NCBI GenBank assembly: GCA_963705635.1
Contig: CAVPKH010000004.1
Coordinates: 1-64,000 of the forward strand
Source: VRUE01 sp963705635
GTDB taxonomy: Bacteria; Actinomycetota; Thermoleophilia; Solirubrobacterales; 70-9
Reading direction: 5' to 3'
Length of the DNA: 64,000 nt
The notes below the pieces were generated by a model, which saw only the letters and a list, made by a program, of their open reading frames with translations, had not been told where the DNA came from and made no database searches. The position numbers and the translations under genes are program-made. This document shows positions 29,756 to 37,752 of the stretch, in pieces (position 1 is the stretch's first letter; the number at the start of each line of letters is the position of its first letter).

Positions 29756-30737
29756 TCAGGCGACGATGGTGAGCACGCTGGGGTCGAGCCGCAGCTCGAT
29801 CTGGGTCCTCTCGCCGATGTAGTCACCGTCGACCTGGACCGGGAAGGGTCGGATGACCCCATCCTTGGTCTCGGAGATCGAGCTGATGCCGGCCTCGCTG
29901 ACGGCGCCGAAGTGCTCGATCTGGCGGTGGTGGCAGGCCGGCCCGCGTTCGCTGAAGAGGCGACTGATCAGGGTCGGCATGTCGCGCTGCGCGGCTCGCT
30001 TGAGCACCCCGATCGCCAGCTTGCCGTCGTCGATCTCGACTTCCTCGCAGACGCGCACCGGACGGCTGGCGAAGTAGGTGAACGGGTCGGAGTTCTGGGC
30101 CAGCGCGGTGACGCCCTCGGCTGCCCTGCCATCGCTCGTCTCCATCTTGAGCCGCACGGGGTTGCGCAGGTAGGAGCGGTAGAAGGCCGAGACCGCCGCC
30201 CAGCTGTAGTAATAGGGGCCGGCCCGCGACTTCAGCCGCGGGTGGGCGTCGACGCGCTTGACCACGGTGGCGTCGATGCCGACCCCGCAGGAGAAGACGA
30301 AGTAGCGGCCATCGGCCTTGCCGAGGTCGATCCGGCGGGGTTGCCAGTCATCGGCCAGCGCCAGCAGGTGCTCGGTTGCGTCGACCACGTCGTTGGGAAT
30401 TCCCAGGGTGCGGCAGACGACGTTGGTCGAGCCGCCCGGCAGCACCGAGACCGGCACGTCGGTGCCGGCAAGCCCGTTGACGACCTCGTTCAGCGTCCCG
30501 TCGCCGCCGAAGGCGACGACCACGTCATAACCGTGGTCGCGCACCTCCCGCCCGATCTCGGTCGCGTGGTTCTGCGCCTCGGTCGTCACCGTTTCGACCT
30601 CGAAGCGCCCCTGCAAGCGCGTAGACCACGAGGTTCTTCAGCCGATCCGACACCGTCGTCGCGTAGGGGTTGACGATGATCAGCATCCGCTTCTTGGCGG
30701 ACTTGCGTGGCTTTCGAGAGCGGATTCGGCTGGTCAT
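29756..30737 (-). CDS. Diacylglycerol kinase-family lipid kinase (YegS/DgkB-like), one frameshift
   Basis: This encodes about 327 residues. It starts at ATG 30737 with a basic segment and MLIIVNPYATTVSDRLKNLV. One indel near 30615 separates this from the rest (RFEVETVTTEAQNHATEI). The catalytic domain shows the nucleotide-binding loop VVAFGGDGTLNEVVNGLAG and VLPGGSTNVVCRTLGIPNDV, then FVFSCGVGIDATVV, as in DgkB/YegS. The end ISETKDGVIRPFPVQVDGDY contains the usual V-DG(D/E) segment. The family phosphorylates diacylglycerol or related lipids at the membrane. It is divergent from the hydroxy-acid oxidase gene, sharing a ~180 bp region that holds both promoters. Confidence 0.85.
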
Positions 30738-30918
30738 GCGGGGCTTATGCGCCAGTTGGTGCGCATTCGCTGCTGCAGCGTCGACGTCCGGCACCCGTGC
30801 AGCGTATTGCGCGACCGGGGTCCGCGGGCTCCCACGCTTGGCCGCCGCGCCAGCGGCCCTGCAGCGAGACGATGGTCCTGGCGGGCTCTCCGCGACGCCC
30901 ACTAGACTCGCGCCCGCC

Positions 30919-31992
30919 TTGGGCGTCGAGGAATTGATCAACGTAGCGGACTTCGAACGGGCGGCAGCCGAGAAGCTGGATGCCGCCGCGGCCGGCTACT
31001 TCTTCGGCGGCGCCTGCGACGAGGTGACGCTGGAGGAGAGCGTGCTGGCCTGGCGCCGGCGGCGACTGCGGCCACGGGTGCTGGCCGGATACGAGGAGTG
31101 GGGAACTCAGACGACGGTGCTGGGGGGTGAGCTGGCCAGTCCGATCCTCGTTGCGCCGGTGGCCTACCAGCGGCTGGTGGATGAGAGCGGTGAGATCGGC
31201 ATGGCGCGGGCGGCCGCTGCCGCCGGCACCATCATGTGCCTCTCGACCCTGGCCACCACCCTGCCCAGTGAGGTCGCGGCCGCGGCCCCGGGTGGCCGGC
31301 GCTGGTTTCAGCTCTACTCCTTTCGCGACGAAAAGGTGACGCGAGCGCTGATGGACGAGGCGGTCGATTCCGGTTTCGAGGCGATCGTGGTCACGGTCGA
31401 CGCCGCCCGCGGGGGGCGTCGCGAACGGGACCTGCGCACGGGTTTCAAGCTTCCCGAAGGTCTCGGCGTGCCGGCGGTGCAGGTTGCGCTCGGCTCCCAG
31501 CGCGCGGTGACGATCGAGGAGACCTTCGCCCTGATGGAACCGGCGCTGACCTGGGCAGACCTCGAAAAGCTCGCCGCCGACTGCAGCGTGCCGGTGCTGA
31601 TCAAGGGGGTCCTGACCGGCGAGGACGCGGCGCTCGCGGTCGAGCACGGAGCCGGCGGCGTCATCGTCTCCAACCACGGTGGTCGCCAGCTCGACTGCTC
31701 GCTCGCCACCGCAGACGCCCTGCCGGAGGTGGTTGACGCGGTCAGCGGCCGCGGCGCCGTCATCGTCGACGGTGGCATCCGGCGTGGCACCGACGTCGCC
31801 GTGGCGCTGGCGCTTGGCGCCGAAGCGGTCCTAGTCGGCAGGCCCGCGCTCTGGGGCCTCGCCGCCGGCGGCGAGGCGGGAGCACTCCGGGTGCTCGAGC
31901 TGCTGCGCGAGGAGTTCGAGCTGGCGCTGGCGCTGCTCGGCTGCTCCTCTCCGGCCGAGCTCAGCCGCGCCCACGTTCAGCAGGCCTCGTAG
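30919..31992 (+). CDS. FMN-dependent alpha-hydroxy-acid oxidase/dehydrogenase
   Basis: This encodes 357 residues from TTG 30919. The open frame extends upstream, but that part overlaps the divergent kinase gene and is not family-like, and 357 residues is the normal length. Motifs are GYFFGGACDEVTLEES, LRPRVLAGYE, SPILVAPVAYQRLVDESGEI, WFQLYSFRDEKVT, VPVLIKGVLTGEDA (FMN-contacting lysine), VIVSNHGGRQLDCSLATADA (catalytic His, substrate Arg) and the phosphate site VIVDGGIRRGTDVAVALALG. It oxidises an L-2-hydroxy acid (lactate, glycolate or longer) to the keto acid; the acceptor, O2 or quinone, cannot be told. Its 3' end overlaps the convergent MBL gene by 16 bp. Confidence 0.88.
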   Translation: MGVEELINVADFERAAAEKLDAAAAGYFFGGACDEVTLEESVLAWRRRRLRPRVLAGYEEWGTQTTVLGGELASPILVAPVAYQRLVDESGEIGMARAAAAAGTIMCLSTLATTLPSEVAAAAPGGRRWFQLYSFRDEKVTRALMDEAVDSGFEAIVVTVDAARGGRRERDLRTGFKLPEGLGVPAVQVALGSQRAVTIEETFALMEPALTWADLEKLAADCSVPVLIKGVLTGEDAALAVEHGAGGVIVSNHGGRQLDCSLATADALPEVVDAVSGRGAVIVDGGIRRGTDVAVALALGAEAVLVGRPALWGLAAGGEAGALRVLELLREEFELALALLGCSSPAELSRAHVQQAS

Positions 31993-32981
31993 CGGATCAC
32001 CTCACCGTCGTCGGCTTCGCGCACGCGACCCTCGTTCAGCAGCAGGTCGGCGTGGCCGATCACCTCGGAGAGGGTGAGGAAGGCCTGGGTGACGGCAACG
32101 TTGCCCCAGATCGCCTGCGCCAGCTCGAAGCCGCTGCGCGGCTGCTCGGCGATCAGCTTGTGGATCTTCTCCTTGCGCCGCTCGTGCTTGGCGATGCGGT
32201 CGTCGATCAGGGCGGCGTGATCCGTGATCGGCTCGCCGTGGCCGGAGAGGACGATCTCGGCCGGCATCTCGCGCGTCTTGCGCATCGACTCGATGTAGGT
32301 GACGAGGGCCTGCGGGCGCCCCGCCGAGCCGTCGAGCGAGCGGCTGATCAGCGGGTTGGAGGAGATGTGGGCGATCAGGTGGTCGGCGGCGATCAGGATC
32401 CTGCGCTGCTCGTCCCAGAAGACCGTGTCGGAGGGGCTGTGGCCGGGGCGGTGGATCGCCTGCAGGGTGCGGTCCCGGAAAGCGAGCTCCTCGCCGTCGG
32501 CAAGCGGCTTCGTCACCGCCACGTGCGAGCCCCAGCCGCGGAAGCTGCGCGAGACGCTGCGCAGCGCCACCGTCACCTCCTCGGGGATGCCGTTGCGCAG
32601 CATCAGCTCGACCGCGAAGCGGTCCTCGGCCTCGGCGTCCTCGTCGAAGTTGGCCAGCCGCTCGGCGGCGATCGCCGATCGCCGCGACCTCGGCGCCGGA
32701 GTGCTGGACGATGATCTCGACCAGGCCCAGGTGGTCGATGTGCTGGTGGGTGACGATCACCAGCTCGAGGTCGTCGATCGAGTGGCCGCGCGCCGCCAGC
32801 TGCGACTGCAGCTCGTCGAGCGCCTTGCCCGAGTTGGGCCCGGTGTCGATCAGGGTCAGCGGCTCGTCCTCGAGCAGGTAGCAGTTGACCCGCCCGACCG
32901 CAAAGGGGGTCGGGAATGCGCAGGCAGTGGATCCCGGCCAGCGCCGCCTGCTCCAGTGCCTGCTCGGGCGTCAGGCGTCAC
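31977..32981 (-). CDS. MBL-fold metallo-hydrolase (frameshifted)
   Basis: This is about 330 residues across frame changes near 32915 and 32680. The N-terminus reads EQALEQAALAGIHCLRIP then VNCYLLEDEPLTLIDTGPNS, typical of the MBL fold. The metal motif is VIVTHQHIDHLGLVEIIV (HxHxDH), and a distal His is in LQAIHRPGHSPSDTVFWDEQ with Asp in LIAADHLIAH. The C-terminal ~70 residues form a helical extension (RKEKIHKLIAEQPRSGFELA, LTLSEVIGHADLLLNEG) like the winged-helix tail of LACTB2-type hydrolases. The substrate is unknown. GTG 32981 overlaps the stop of the phosphohexomutase gene (GTGA), although reading from it needs one further indel. It is the last gene of the corA-HIT-mutase-MBL operon. Confidence 0.8.
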
Positions 32982-34362
32982 GCCCGGATCAGCCCGAGGA
33001 CCTCGTCGCGCTTGGCCTCCATGTCCTCGCGGGAGACCAGCGACTCGAGGTTGAGCCGCAGCAGCGGCTCGGTGTTGGAGGGGCGGACGTTGAAGTGCCA
33101 GTCCGGGATAGTCGACCGAGATGCCGTCGAGGGTGGGTCTGCTCGCCGTCGCCGTAGCGCTCGGCGATCTCGGCCATCTTCGCCTCCGGGTCGGCGACCT
33201 CGGAGTTGATCTCGCCGGAGATGAAGTAGCTGGAGCGGAACTCGTCCATCAGCTCGCCGAGGCCGCGGCCGTCGAGCCGAGAGCAGCTCCAGCATCAGCA
33301 GCGCCGGGATCGTGCCCGAGTCGGCGCACCAGAAGTCGCGGAAGTAGTAGTGGCCGGAGACCTCGCCGCCGAAGGCCGCGCCCTCCTCGCGCATCCGCGC
33401 CTTGAAGAAGGCGTGGCCGACGCGGGAGAGGGCCGAGCGGCCGCCCTCTGCCGCGACCAGGTCGGGGACCGCGCGGCTGGAGCGCGGGTCGTAGAGGATC
33501 GTCGCGCCGGGATTCTTGGCCAGCGCCGAGCGTGCCAGCAGCGCGCAGACGAAGTCGCCGTCGCAGAACTCGCCGTTGCCGTCGATGAAGAAGCAGCGGT
33601 CGGCGTCGCCGTCCCAGGCGATGCCGAGGTCGGCGCCGCTGGCCCGCACCCGCTCGATGATCATCTGCCGGTTCTCTCGAGCAGCGGGTTGGGCTCGTGG
33701 TCGGGGAACTCGCCGTCGGGCTCGAAGTACATCTCCTCGAGCTCGAGCGGGAGCTTCTGCAGGATCGGCCCGACCATCGGCCCGGCCATGCCGTTGCCGC
33801 CGTCTACGACGACCTTCATCGCCGCCACCTTGGCCGGGTCGATGAAGGAGAGCGCGTGGGCGCGGAACTCCTCCCAGACGTCGACCTCCTCGAAGCGGCC
33901 GCCGCCGGGGGCGTGGCCGAGCCCGGCCTCGATCTCCGCCCTGACGTCGCCGATGCCGGCGTCACCGGAGAGCGGCAGGGCGCCCTCGCGGACCAGCTTG
34001 ACCCCGGTGTAGGCCTTGGGGTTGTGCGAGGCGGTGACCATCGCGCCGCCGTCCAGCTCGCGCGAGCCGACCAGGTGGTAGAGCATCTCGGTGGCGACCA
34101 TGCCGGCGTCGAGCACGGTCGCGCCCTCGAAGATCAGGCCGTCGCGCAGCTCCGCCGCCATCGCCGGCGCGGTCAGTCGCATGTCGCGGCCGAGGCCGAC
34201 GCGCAGCTCGCCGGGCTGCTTGCCACGCAGCTTGGCCAGGACGCGGGCGAAGGCGCGGCCGATCGCGTGGGCGGTCGTCTCGTCCATCTCGTCGCCGTAG
34301 AGCCCGCGGATGTCGTACGCCTTGAAAATCCCCGGCGGGGCAAGAATCGACTGCTCGCTCAA
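32978..34362 (-). CDS. manB: Phosphomannomutase/phosphoglucomutase (frameshifted)
   Basis: This is about 460 residues across frame changes near 33662, 33280, 33130 and 33110. The start is TTG 34362, with GGGAG 7 bases upstream and a 4-bp overlap with the HIT gene stop. Signatures in order are FKAYDIRGLYGDEMDE, GAMVTASHNPKAYTGVKLVR (phosphoserine loop), VVVDGGNGMAG, LGIAWDGDADRCFFIDGNG (Mg-binding loop), FGGEVSGHYYFRDFWCADSG (sugar-binding loop) and FNVRPSNTEPLLRLNLES (phosphate-binding loop). It interconverts hexose-6- and hexose-1-phosphates, giving mannose-1-P or glucose-1-P. This could supply both the polysaccharide genes to the left and the CDP-glucose pathway to the right. Such a gene is normally essential or nearly so, which argues that its frame breaks are sequence errors. 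Confidence 0.87.
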
Positions 34363-34847
34363 AAGGCTCCCTTCAAAGCCTCGTAGCTCTGCTCGATCGT
34401 CTGCGGCATCACTTTGGTGTCGGCGATCACCGGCATGAAGTTGTTGTCGCCGGCCCAGCGCGGGACGACGTGCATGTGGATGTGGTGCTCGACCCCGGCG
34501 CCGGCGATGCGGCCCTGGTTGAAGCCGACGTTGAAGCCGTGCGGCTCGTAGACGCCCTCGAGCCGGCTCATCGCCAGCTGCGCCATCGCCATCATCTCCG
34601 CCACGGTCGCCGCTGGCAGGTCCTGGATCCGCCCGATGTGCCCGTAGGGCGCCACCATCAGGTGCCCGTTCGTGTAGGGGAAGAGGTTGAGGATGACGAA
34701 GCAGCTCTCGCCGCGATGGACGATCAGGTTCGCCTCGTCGTCCTCCGCCGCCGGCTTGGCGCAGAAGATGCACTCCTCCTCGATGTCCTTTGACGCGTCC
34801 TTCACGTAGGCGAGGCGCCAGGGCGCCCAGATGCGGAAATTTGCCAC
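34359..34847 (-). CDS. HIT-family nucleotide hydrolase/phosphorylase (AP4A type)
   Basis: This intact protein has 162 residues. It opens with RIWAPWRLAYVKDA and a CxxC metal pair (CIFC, residues ~27-30), as in Mycobacterium AP4A phosphorylase-like HIT proteins, and ends with the histidine triad GVEHHIHMHVVPRW. It cleaves dinucleoside polyphosphates or adenosyl-phosphate derivatives. It lies 12 bp downstream of corA and overlaps the mutase start by 4 bp, so the three are almost certainly one transcript. Pairing with a sugar-phosphate mutase may be housekeeping rather than pathway-specific. Confidence 0.9.
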   Translation of the reverse strand: MANFRIWAPWRLAYVKDASKDIEEECIFCAKPAAEDDEANLIVHRGESCFVILNLFPYTNGHLMVAPYGHIGRIQDLPAATVAEMMAMAQLAMSRLEGVYEPHGFNVGFNQGRIAGAGVEHHIHMHVVPRWAGDNNFMPVIADTKVMPQTIEQSYEALKGAF

Positions 34848-34859
34848 GGGCGCCGGAGG

Positions 34860-35867
34860 CTACAGCCAGCCACGCCGGCGGAAGTAAAAGACCATCGCGA
34901 CCAGGATCGCGAGCATGCCCCCGAGGACGACGAAAAATCCGCCCACGTTGCCCTCGAACGGCACCCACGAGTTCATCCCGAAGACGCTGGCGATCAGCGT
35001 CAGCGGCAGAACGATGACGGTGATCGAGGTGAGGACGCGGAGGATGTCGTTGACCCGGTGGGAGATCACCGACTCGTTGGTCTCGGCCAGCGCCTCGACC
35101 ACCTCCTTGTAGTTCTCCAGCATGTCCCAGATCCGCTCGTGGGCGTCGACGATGTCGTCGAAGTAGATCTCCAGGTCGAGGTCGGTGGCGAGGTAGCGCT
35201 GCTTGACCTTCTCGAGGTCGCGCAGGACCGGCCGCTGCGGCCGGATCACCTTGCGGAAGTTGATGATCTCCTGCTTGACGTTGGAGATGTCGCGCACGAC
35301 CTCCTCCGAGCGCCCCTCGAAGATGTCGTCCTCGAGCGCGTCGAGCTTGTTGCCGATCTTGCGCAGCATCGGGAAGCAGTAGTCGAAGCTGTCGTCGACG
35401 AGGCGGTAGAGCAGGTAGCCCGAGCCGCGCGAGAAGAGCTGTTCGCGCAGCTCCTCCTTGGCGCGGCAGCGCTCGAACAGGTACTCGACCGGCTGCAGCG
35501 GCTGGTTGGGGATCGTCACCACGTAGCCGGGGCCGACGAAGAGGTCGAGCTCGCCGGTGCCCAGCCGTCCCGCCGCCGGGTCGAAGACGGGGAAGTGGAG
35601 GACGATGAAGAGGTAGTCGTCGTAGACGTCGATCTTCGGCCGCTGGTTGCGCGAGAGCACGTCCTCGAGGTCGAGCGCGTGGAAGTCGAAGTTCTCCTCC
35701 AACCAGGTGCGCTCGAGGGCGCCCGGCCGCTCGATGTTGACCCAGCGCAGGCCGCTGGAATCGATCTGCTCGACGTTGGGCGTCTGCGGCTCAGCCTGGG
35801 GCGCAGCGGAGATGAGCTCGCCGCGCCGGGCTGCCCGCCGCAGCCTCGGCTTCGGAAGGTTCGGCAT
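34860..35867 (-). CDS. corA: CorA-family divalent-metal transporter
   Basis: This encodes 335 residues. A soluble N-terminal domain with long helices (LDALEDDIFEGRSEEVVRDI, SNVKQEIINFRKVIRPQRPV) is followed by two C-terminal helices separated by the family signature GMN in SVFGMNSWVPFEGN. The second helix (GFFVVLGGMLAILVAMVFYF) ends in a basic tail. This is the full architecture of CorA Mg2+/Co2+ channels, which assemble as homopentamers in the cytoplasmic membrane. A start at 35867 gives a short charged leader; an ATG about 12 bases upstream is in a different frame. It is the first gene of the four-gene leftward operon. Confidence 0.9.
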   Translation of the reverse strand: MPNLPKPRLRRAARRGELISAAPQAEPQTPNVEQIDSSGLRWVNIERPGALERTWLEENFDFHALDLEDVLSRNQRPKIDVYDDYLFIVLHFPVFDPAAGRLGTGELDLFVGPGYVVTIPNQPLQPVEYLFERCRAKEELREQLFSRGSGYLLYRLVDDSFDYCFPMLRKIGNKLDALEDDIFEGRSEEVVRDISNVKQEIINFRKVIRPQRPVLRDLEKVKQRYLATDLDLEIYFDDIVDAHERIWDMLENYKEVVEALAETNESVISHRVNDILRVLTSITVIVLPLTLIASVFGMNSWVPFEGNVGGFFVVLGGMLAILVAMVFYFRRRGWL

Positions 35868-35998
35868 CGTTCACGCTCATCGTCTCGTCGGGCATAGCCG
35901 CACTAGGTTAGCCGTCGTTCCCGGCGTGGGCCGGGCGCCATCGGCCTGAACGAAACTTCCCCTCGCCTGCCCCTGGTAGTCTTTTTCCCACATAAGCG

Positions 35999-36161
35999 CC
36001 ACATCTAGAGGGGTGGAGGGACTGGCCCAGTGAAGCCCCGGCAACCAACTCAGACCATTCGGTCTGAGGGCAGGTGCCAACTCCAGCAGGTCAAGTGAAA
36101 GGCCTGGAAGATGTGGGGAATGTCCGATCGGACCTCCCCCACAAAAGGCGGAGGTTTTTTT
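35999..36161 (+). promoter_or_regulatory. SAM-I (S-box) riboswitch with terminator/antiterminator switch
   Basis: The aptamer spans 35999-36116. P1 is CCACATCT (35999-36006) with AGATGTGG (36109-36116). The invariant S-box core GGTGGAGGGACTGGCCC and GAAGCCCCGGCAACC follows, then P3 CTCAGACC/GGTCTGAG (36049-36068), the core GGTGCCAACTCC, and P4 CAGGTC/GGCCTG around 36086-36105. The expression platform is readable. A terminator stem ACCTCC (36132-36137)/GGAGGT (36150-36155) with seven T competes with an antiterminator in which TGTGGGG (36112-36118, the 3' side of P1) pairs with CCCCACA (36137-36143). SAM would stabilise P1 and allow termination, so the downstream genes are predicted off when SAM is abundant. 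Confidence 0.93.
36132..36161 (+). terminator. Rho-independent terminator of the SAM riboswitch
   Basis: A 6-bp stem ACCTCC/GGAGGT closes a 12-nt loop and is followed by seven T (36155-36161). Its 5' arm overlaps the antiterminator pairing region, so termination depends on the aptamer state. It lies 33 bases before the ATG of the controlled gene. Confidence 0.88.
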
Positions 36162-36193
36162 GTTGGCGGTAACGCAACGAGAGGGAAGATCGG

Positions 36194-37426
36194 ATGGCAA
36201 TTGAGAATCTGAAGTGCAAGGAGTGCGGGGCGACGTACGACCTCGGCGCTCACTTCGCGTGTGAGAACTGCTTTGGCCCGCTGGAAGTGGCCTACGACCA
36301 CTCCGGGCTGGACCCGGCGGAGGCCAAGCGCAAGATCCAGGCCGGCTCGCAGGGAATCTGGCGCTACGCCGACTTCCTGCCCTTCGAGGGCCGCCCCGGG
36401 GACCCGCTCGAGCCTGGCCTGACGCCGCTGCTGCGGGCCGATCGCCTCGCCGAGCGACTGGGGCTGGACGCCGAGCTCTGGATCAAGAACGACGCCGCCA
36501 ACCCGACCCACTCCTTCAAGGACCGCGTCGTCGCCGTCGCCGTCGCCAAGGCGCAGGAGCTGGGCTTTGAGACCGTCGCCTGCGCCTCGACCGGCAACCT
36601 CGCCAACGCCGTCGCCGCCCACGCCGCCGCCGCCGGCCTGCGCTCCTACGTCTTCGTCCCCGCCAACCTCGAGGAGCAGAAGCTGCTCGCCACCGGCATC
36701 TACGGCACCAACCTGGTCGGCGTGCGCGGCAACTACGACGACGTCAACCGGCTCTGCACGCAGCTGGCCGAAACCCGGCCCTGGGCCTTCGTCAACGTCA
36801 ACCTGCGCCCCTACTACGCCGAGGGCTCGAAGACGCTCGCCTACGAGACGGCCGAGCAGCTCGGCTGGGAGCTTCCCGACCGCGTCGTCTGCCCGATCGC
36901 TTCGGGCTCTCTCTTCACCAAGGTCGGCCGTGGCTTCCAGGAGTGGCTGGACCTCGGCCTGGTCGAGGGCTCGCTGCCGGTCTTCAACGGCGCCCAGGCC
37001 GAGGGTTGCAGCCCCGTCGCCACCGCCTTCGCCGAAGGCTGGGACGTCTGCAAGCCGCAGCGCCCGGAGACGATCGCCAAGAGCCTGGCGATCGGCGATC
37101 CCGCCGACGGGCCCTACGCGGTCGAGCACGCCCGCCGCACCAAGGGCGCGATCGACTCGGTCACCGACGCCGAGATCCGCGACGGGATCAGCCTGCTCGC
37201 CGAGACGACCGGGATCTTCACCGAGACCGCCGGCGGCGTCACCATCGGCGTCCTCGCCAAGCTGGCGCAGCGCGGCGAGATCGGCGCCGGAGAGCGGGTC
37301 GTCGTCTACATCACCGGCGAGGGGCTGAAGACGCTTGACGCGACCCGCGATAGGTTCCGCATGCACGAGATCGACCCCGACCTCGACAGCTTCGAATCCG
37401 AGTTCCGCCAGGAGGTAACCGTCTGA
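36194..37426 (+). CDS. Threonine-synthase-like PLP enzyme with zinc ribbon (SAM-riboswitch controlled)
   Basis: This intact protein has 410 residues; ATG 36194 is preceded by GAGAGGGA. The N-terminal zinc ribbon has CKECGATYDLGAHFACENC (two CxxC pairs). The fold-type II PLP core follows: LWIKNDAANPTHSFKDRVVA with the Schiff-base lysine in SFKDR, VACASTGNLANAVAAHAAAA (cofactor phosphate/carboxylate loop), VPANLEEQKLLATGIYG, FVNVNLRPYYAEGSKTLAYE and PDRVVCPIASGSLFTKVGRG. By family this is closest to threonine synthase, which acts on O-phosphohomoserine. However, it is under a SAM riboswitch and is coupled (TGATG, 1 bp overlap) to a MoaD/ThiS-like sulfur carrier. That context fits sulfur insertion into O-phosphohomoserine to give homocysteine, by analogy with CysM/CysO. 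The proposal is inference; ordinary threonine synthase is the alternative. Confidence 0.85.
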   Translation: MAIENLKCKECGATYDLGAHFACENCFGPLEVAYDHSGLDPAEAKRKIQAGSQGIWRYADFLPFEGRPGDPLEPGLTPLLRADRLAERLGLDAELWIKNDAANPTHSFKDRVVAVAVAKAQELGFETVACASTGNLANAVAAHAAAAGLRSYVFVPANLEEQKLLATGIYGTNLVGVRGNYDDVNRLCTQLAETRPWAFVNVNLRPYYAEGSKTLAYETAEQLGWELPDRVVCPIASGSLFTKVGRGFQEWLDLGLVEGSLPVFNGAQAEGCSPVATAFAEGWDVCKPQRPETIAKSLAIGDPADGPYAVEHARRTKGAIDSVTDAEIRDGISLLAETTGIFTETAGGVTIGVLAKLAQRGEIGAGERVVVYITGEGLKTLDATRDRFRMHEIDPDLDSFESEFRQEVTV

Positions 37427-37698
37427 TGCCAGTCACCGTGAAGATCCCGACCCAGCTGCGGGCCGCGACCGGGGGAGAGGCGGAGGTGGAGGTTGCCGGC
37501 GCCACCGTCGGCGAGGTCCTCGACGCCGTCTTCGACGCCCACGATGGCCTGCGCGACCGCATCACCCAGGACGGCGACCTGCGCCGCTTCGTCAACGTCT
37601 ACGTCAGCGGCGAGGACATCCGCTTCCAAGAGGGACTGGCGACCCAGATAGACGACGGCGCCGAGGTAACAATCCTCCCAGCCGTAGCCGGTGGCTAA
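37426..37698 (+). CDS. MoaD/ThiS/CysO-family sulfur-carrier protein
   Basis: This encodes 90 residues with a ubiquitin-like beta-grasp pattern (VTVKIPTQLRAATGGEAEVE, VGEVLDAVFDAHDGLRDRIT, RRFVNVYVSGEDIRFQEGLA). It ends in the required C-terminal Gly-Gly (VTILPAVAGG). In this family the terminal carboxylate is adenylated and converted to a thiocarboxylate that donates sulfur for molybdopterin, thiamin or cysteine synthesis. M. tuberculosis CysO, which works with the PLP enzyme CysM, is the closest parallel in gene arrangement. Here it shares the SAM-controlled transcript with the threonine-synthase-like enzyme. The required activating E1-like enzyme and a Mec+-type peptidase are not in the window. 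Confidence 0.88.
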   Translation: MPVTVKIPTQLRAATGGEAEVEVAGATVGEVLDAVFDAHDGLRDRITQDGDLRRFVNVYVSGEDIRFQEGLATQIDDGAEVTILPAVAGG

Positions 37699-37702
37699 AC
37701 GC

Positions 37703-37748
37703 CGAGTGGTCACTCAGGCCGCCCGTAGCCGGCACAACTGACCACTCG
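37703..37748. terminator. Inverted repeat after the sulfur-carrier gene (possible terminator)
   Basis: The ten-base arms CGAGTGGTCA (37703-37712) and TGACCACTCG (37739-37748) are perfect complements around a 26-base spacer that can itself form a short GCC/GGC stem. No T-run follows, so factor-independent termination would be weak. It occupies most of the gap before the cytidylyltransferase gene. Confidence 0.5.
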
Positions 37749-37752
37749 ACCG

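Noticed and set aside
30670..30918. 83-residue N-terminal extension of the hydroxy-acid oxidase
   Set aside because: It overlaps the divergent lipid-kinase gene start and is low-complexity; the oxidase family begins at the VEEL-x-NVADFE segment after TTG 30919.
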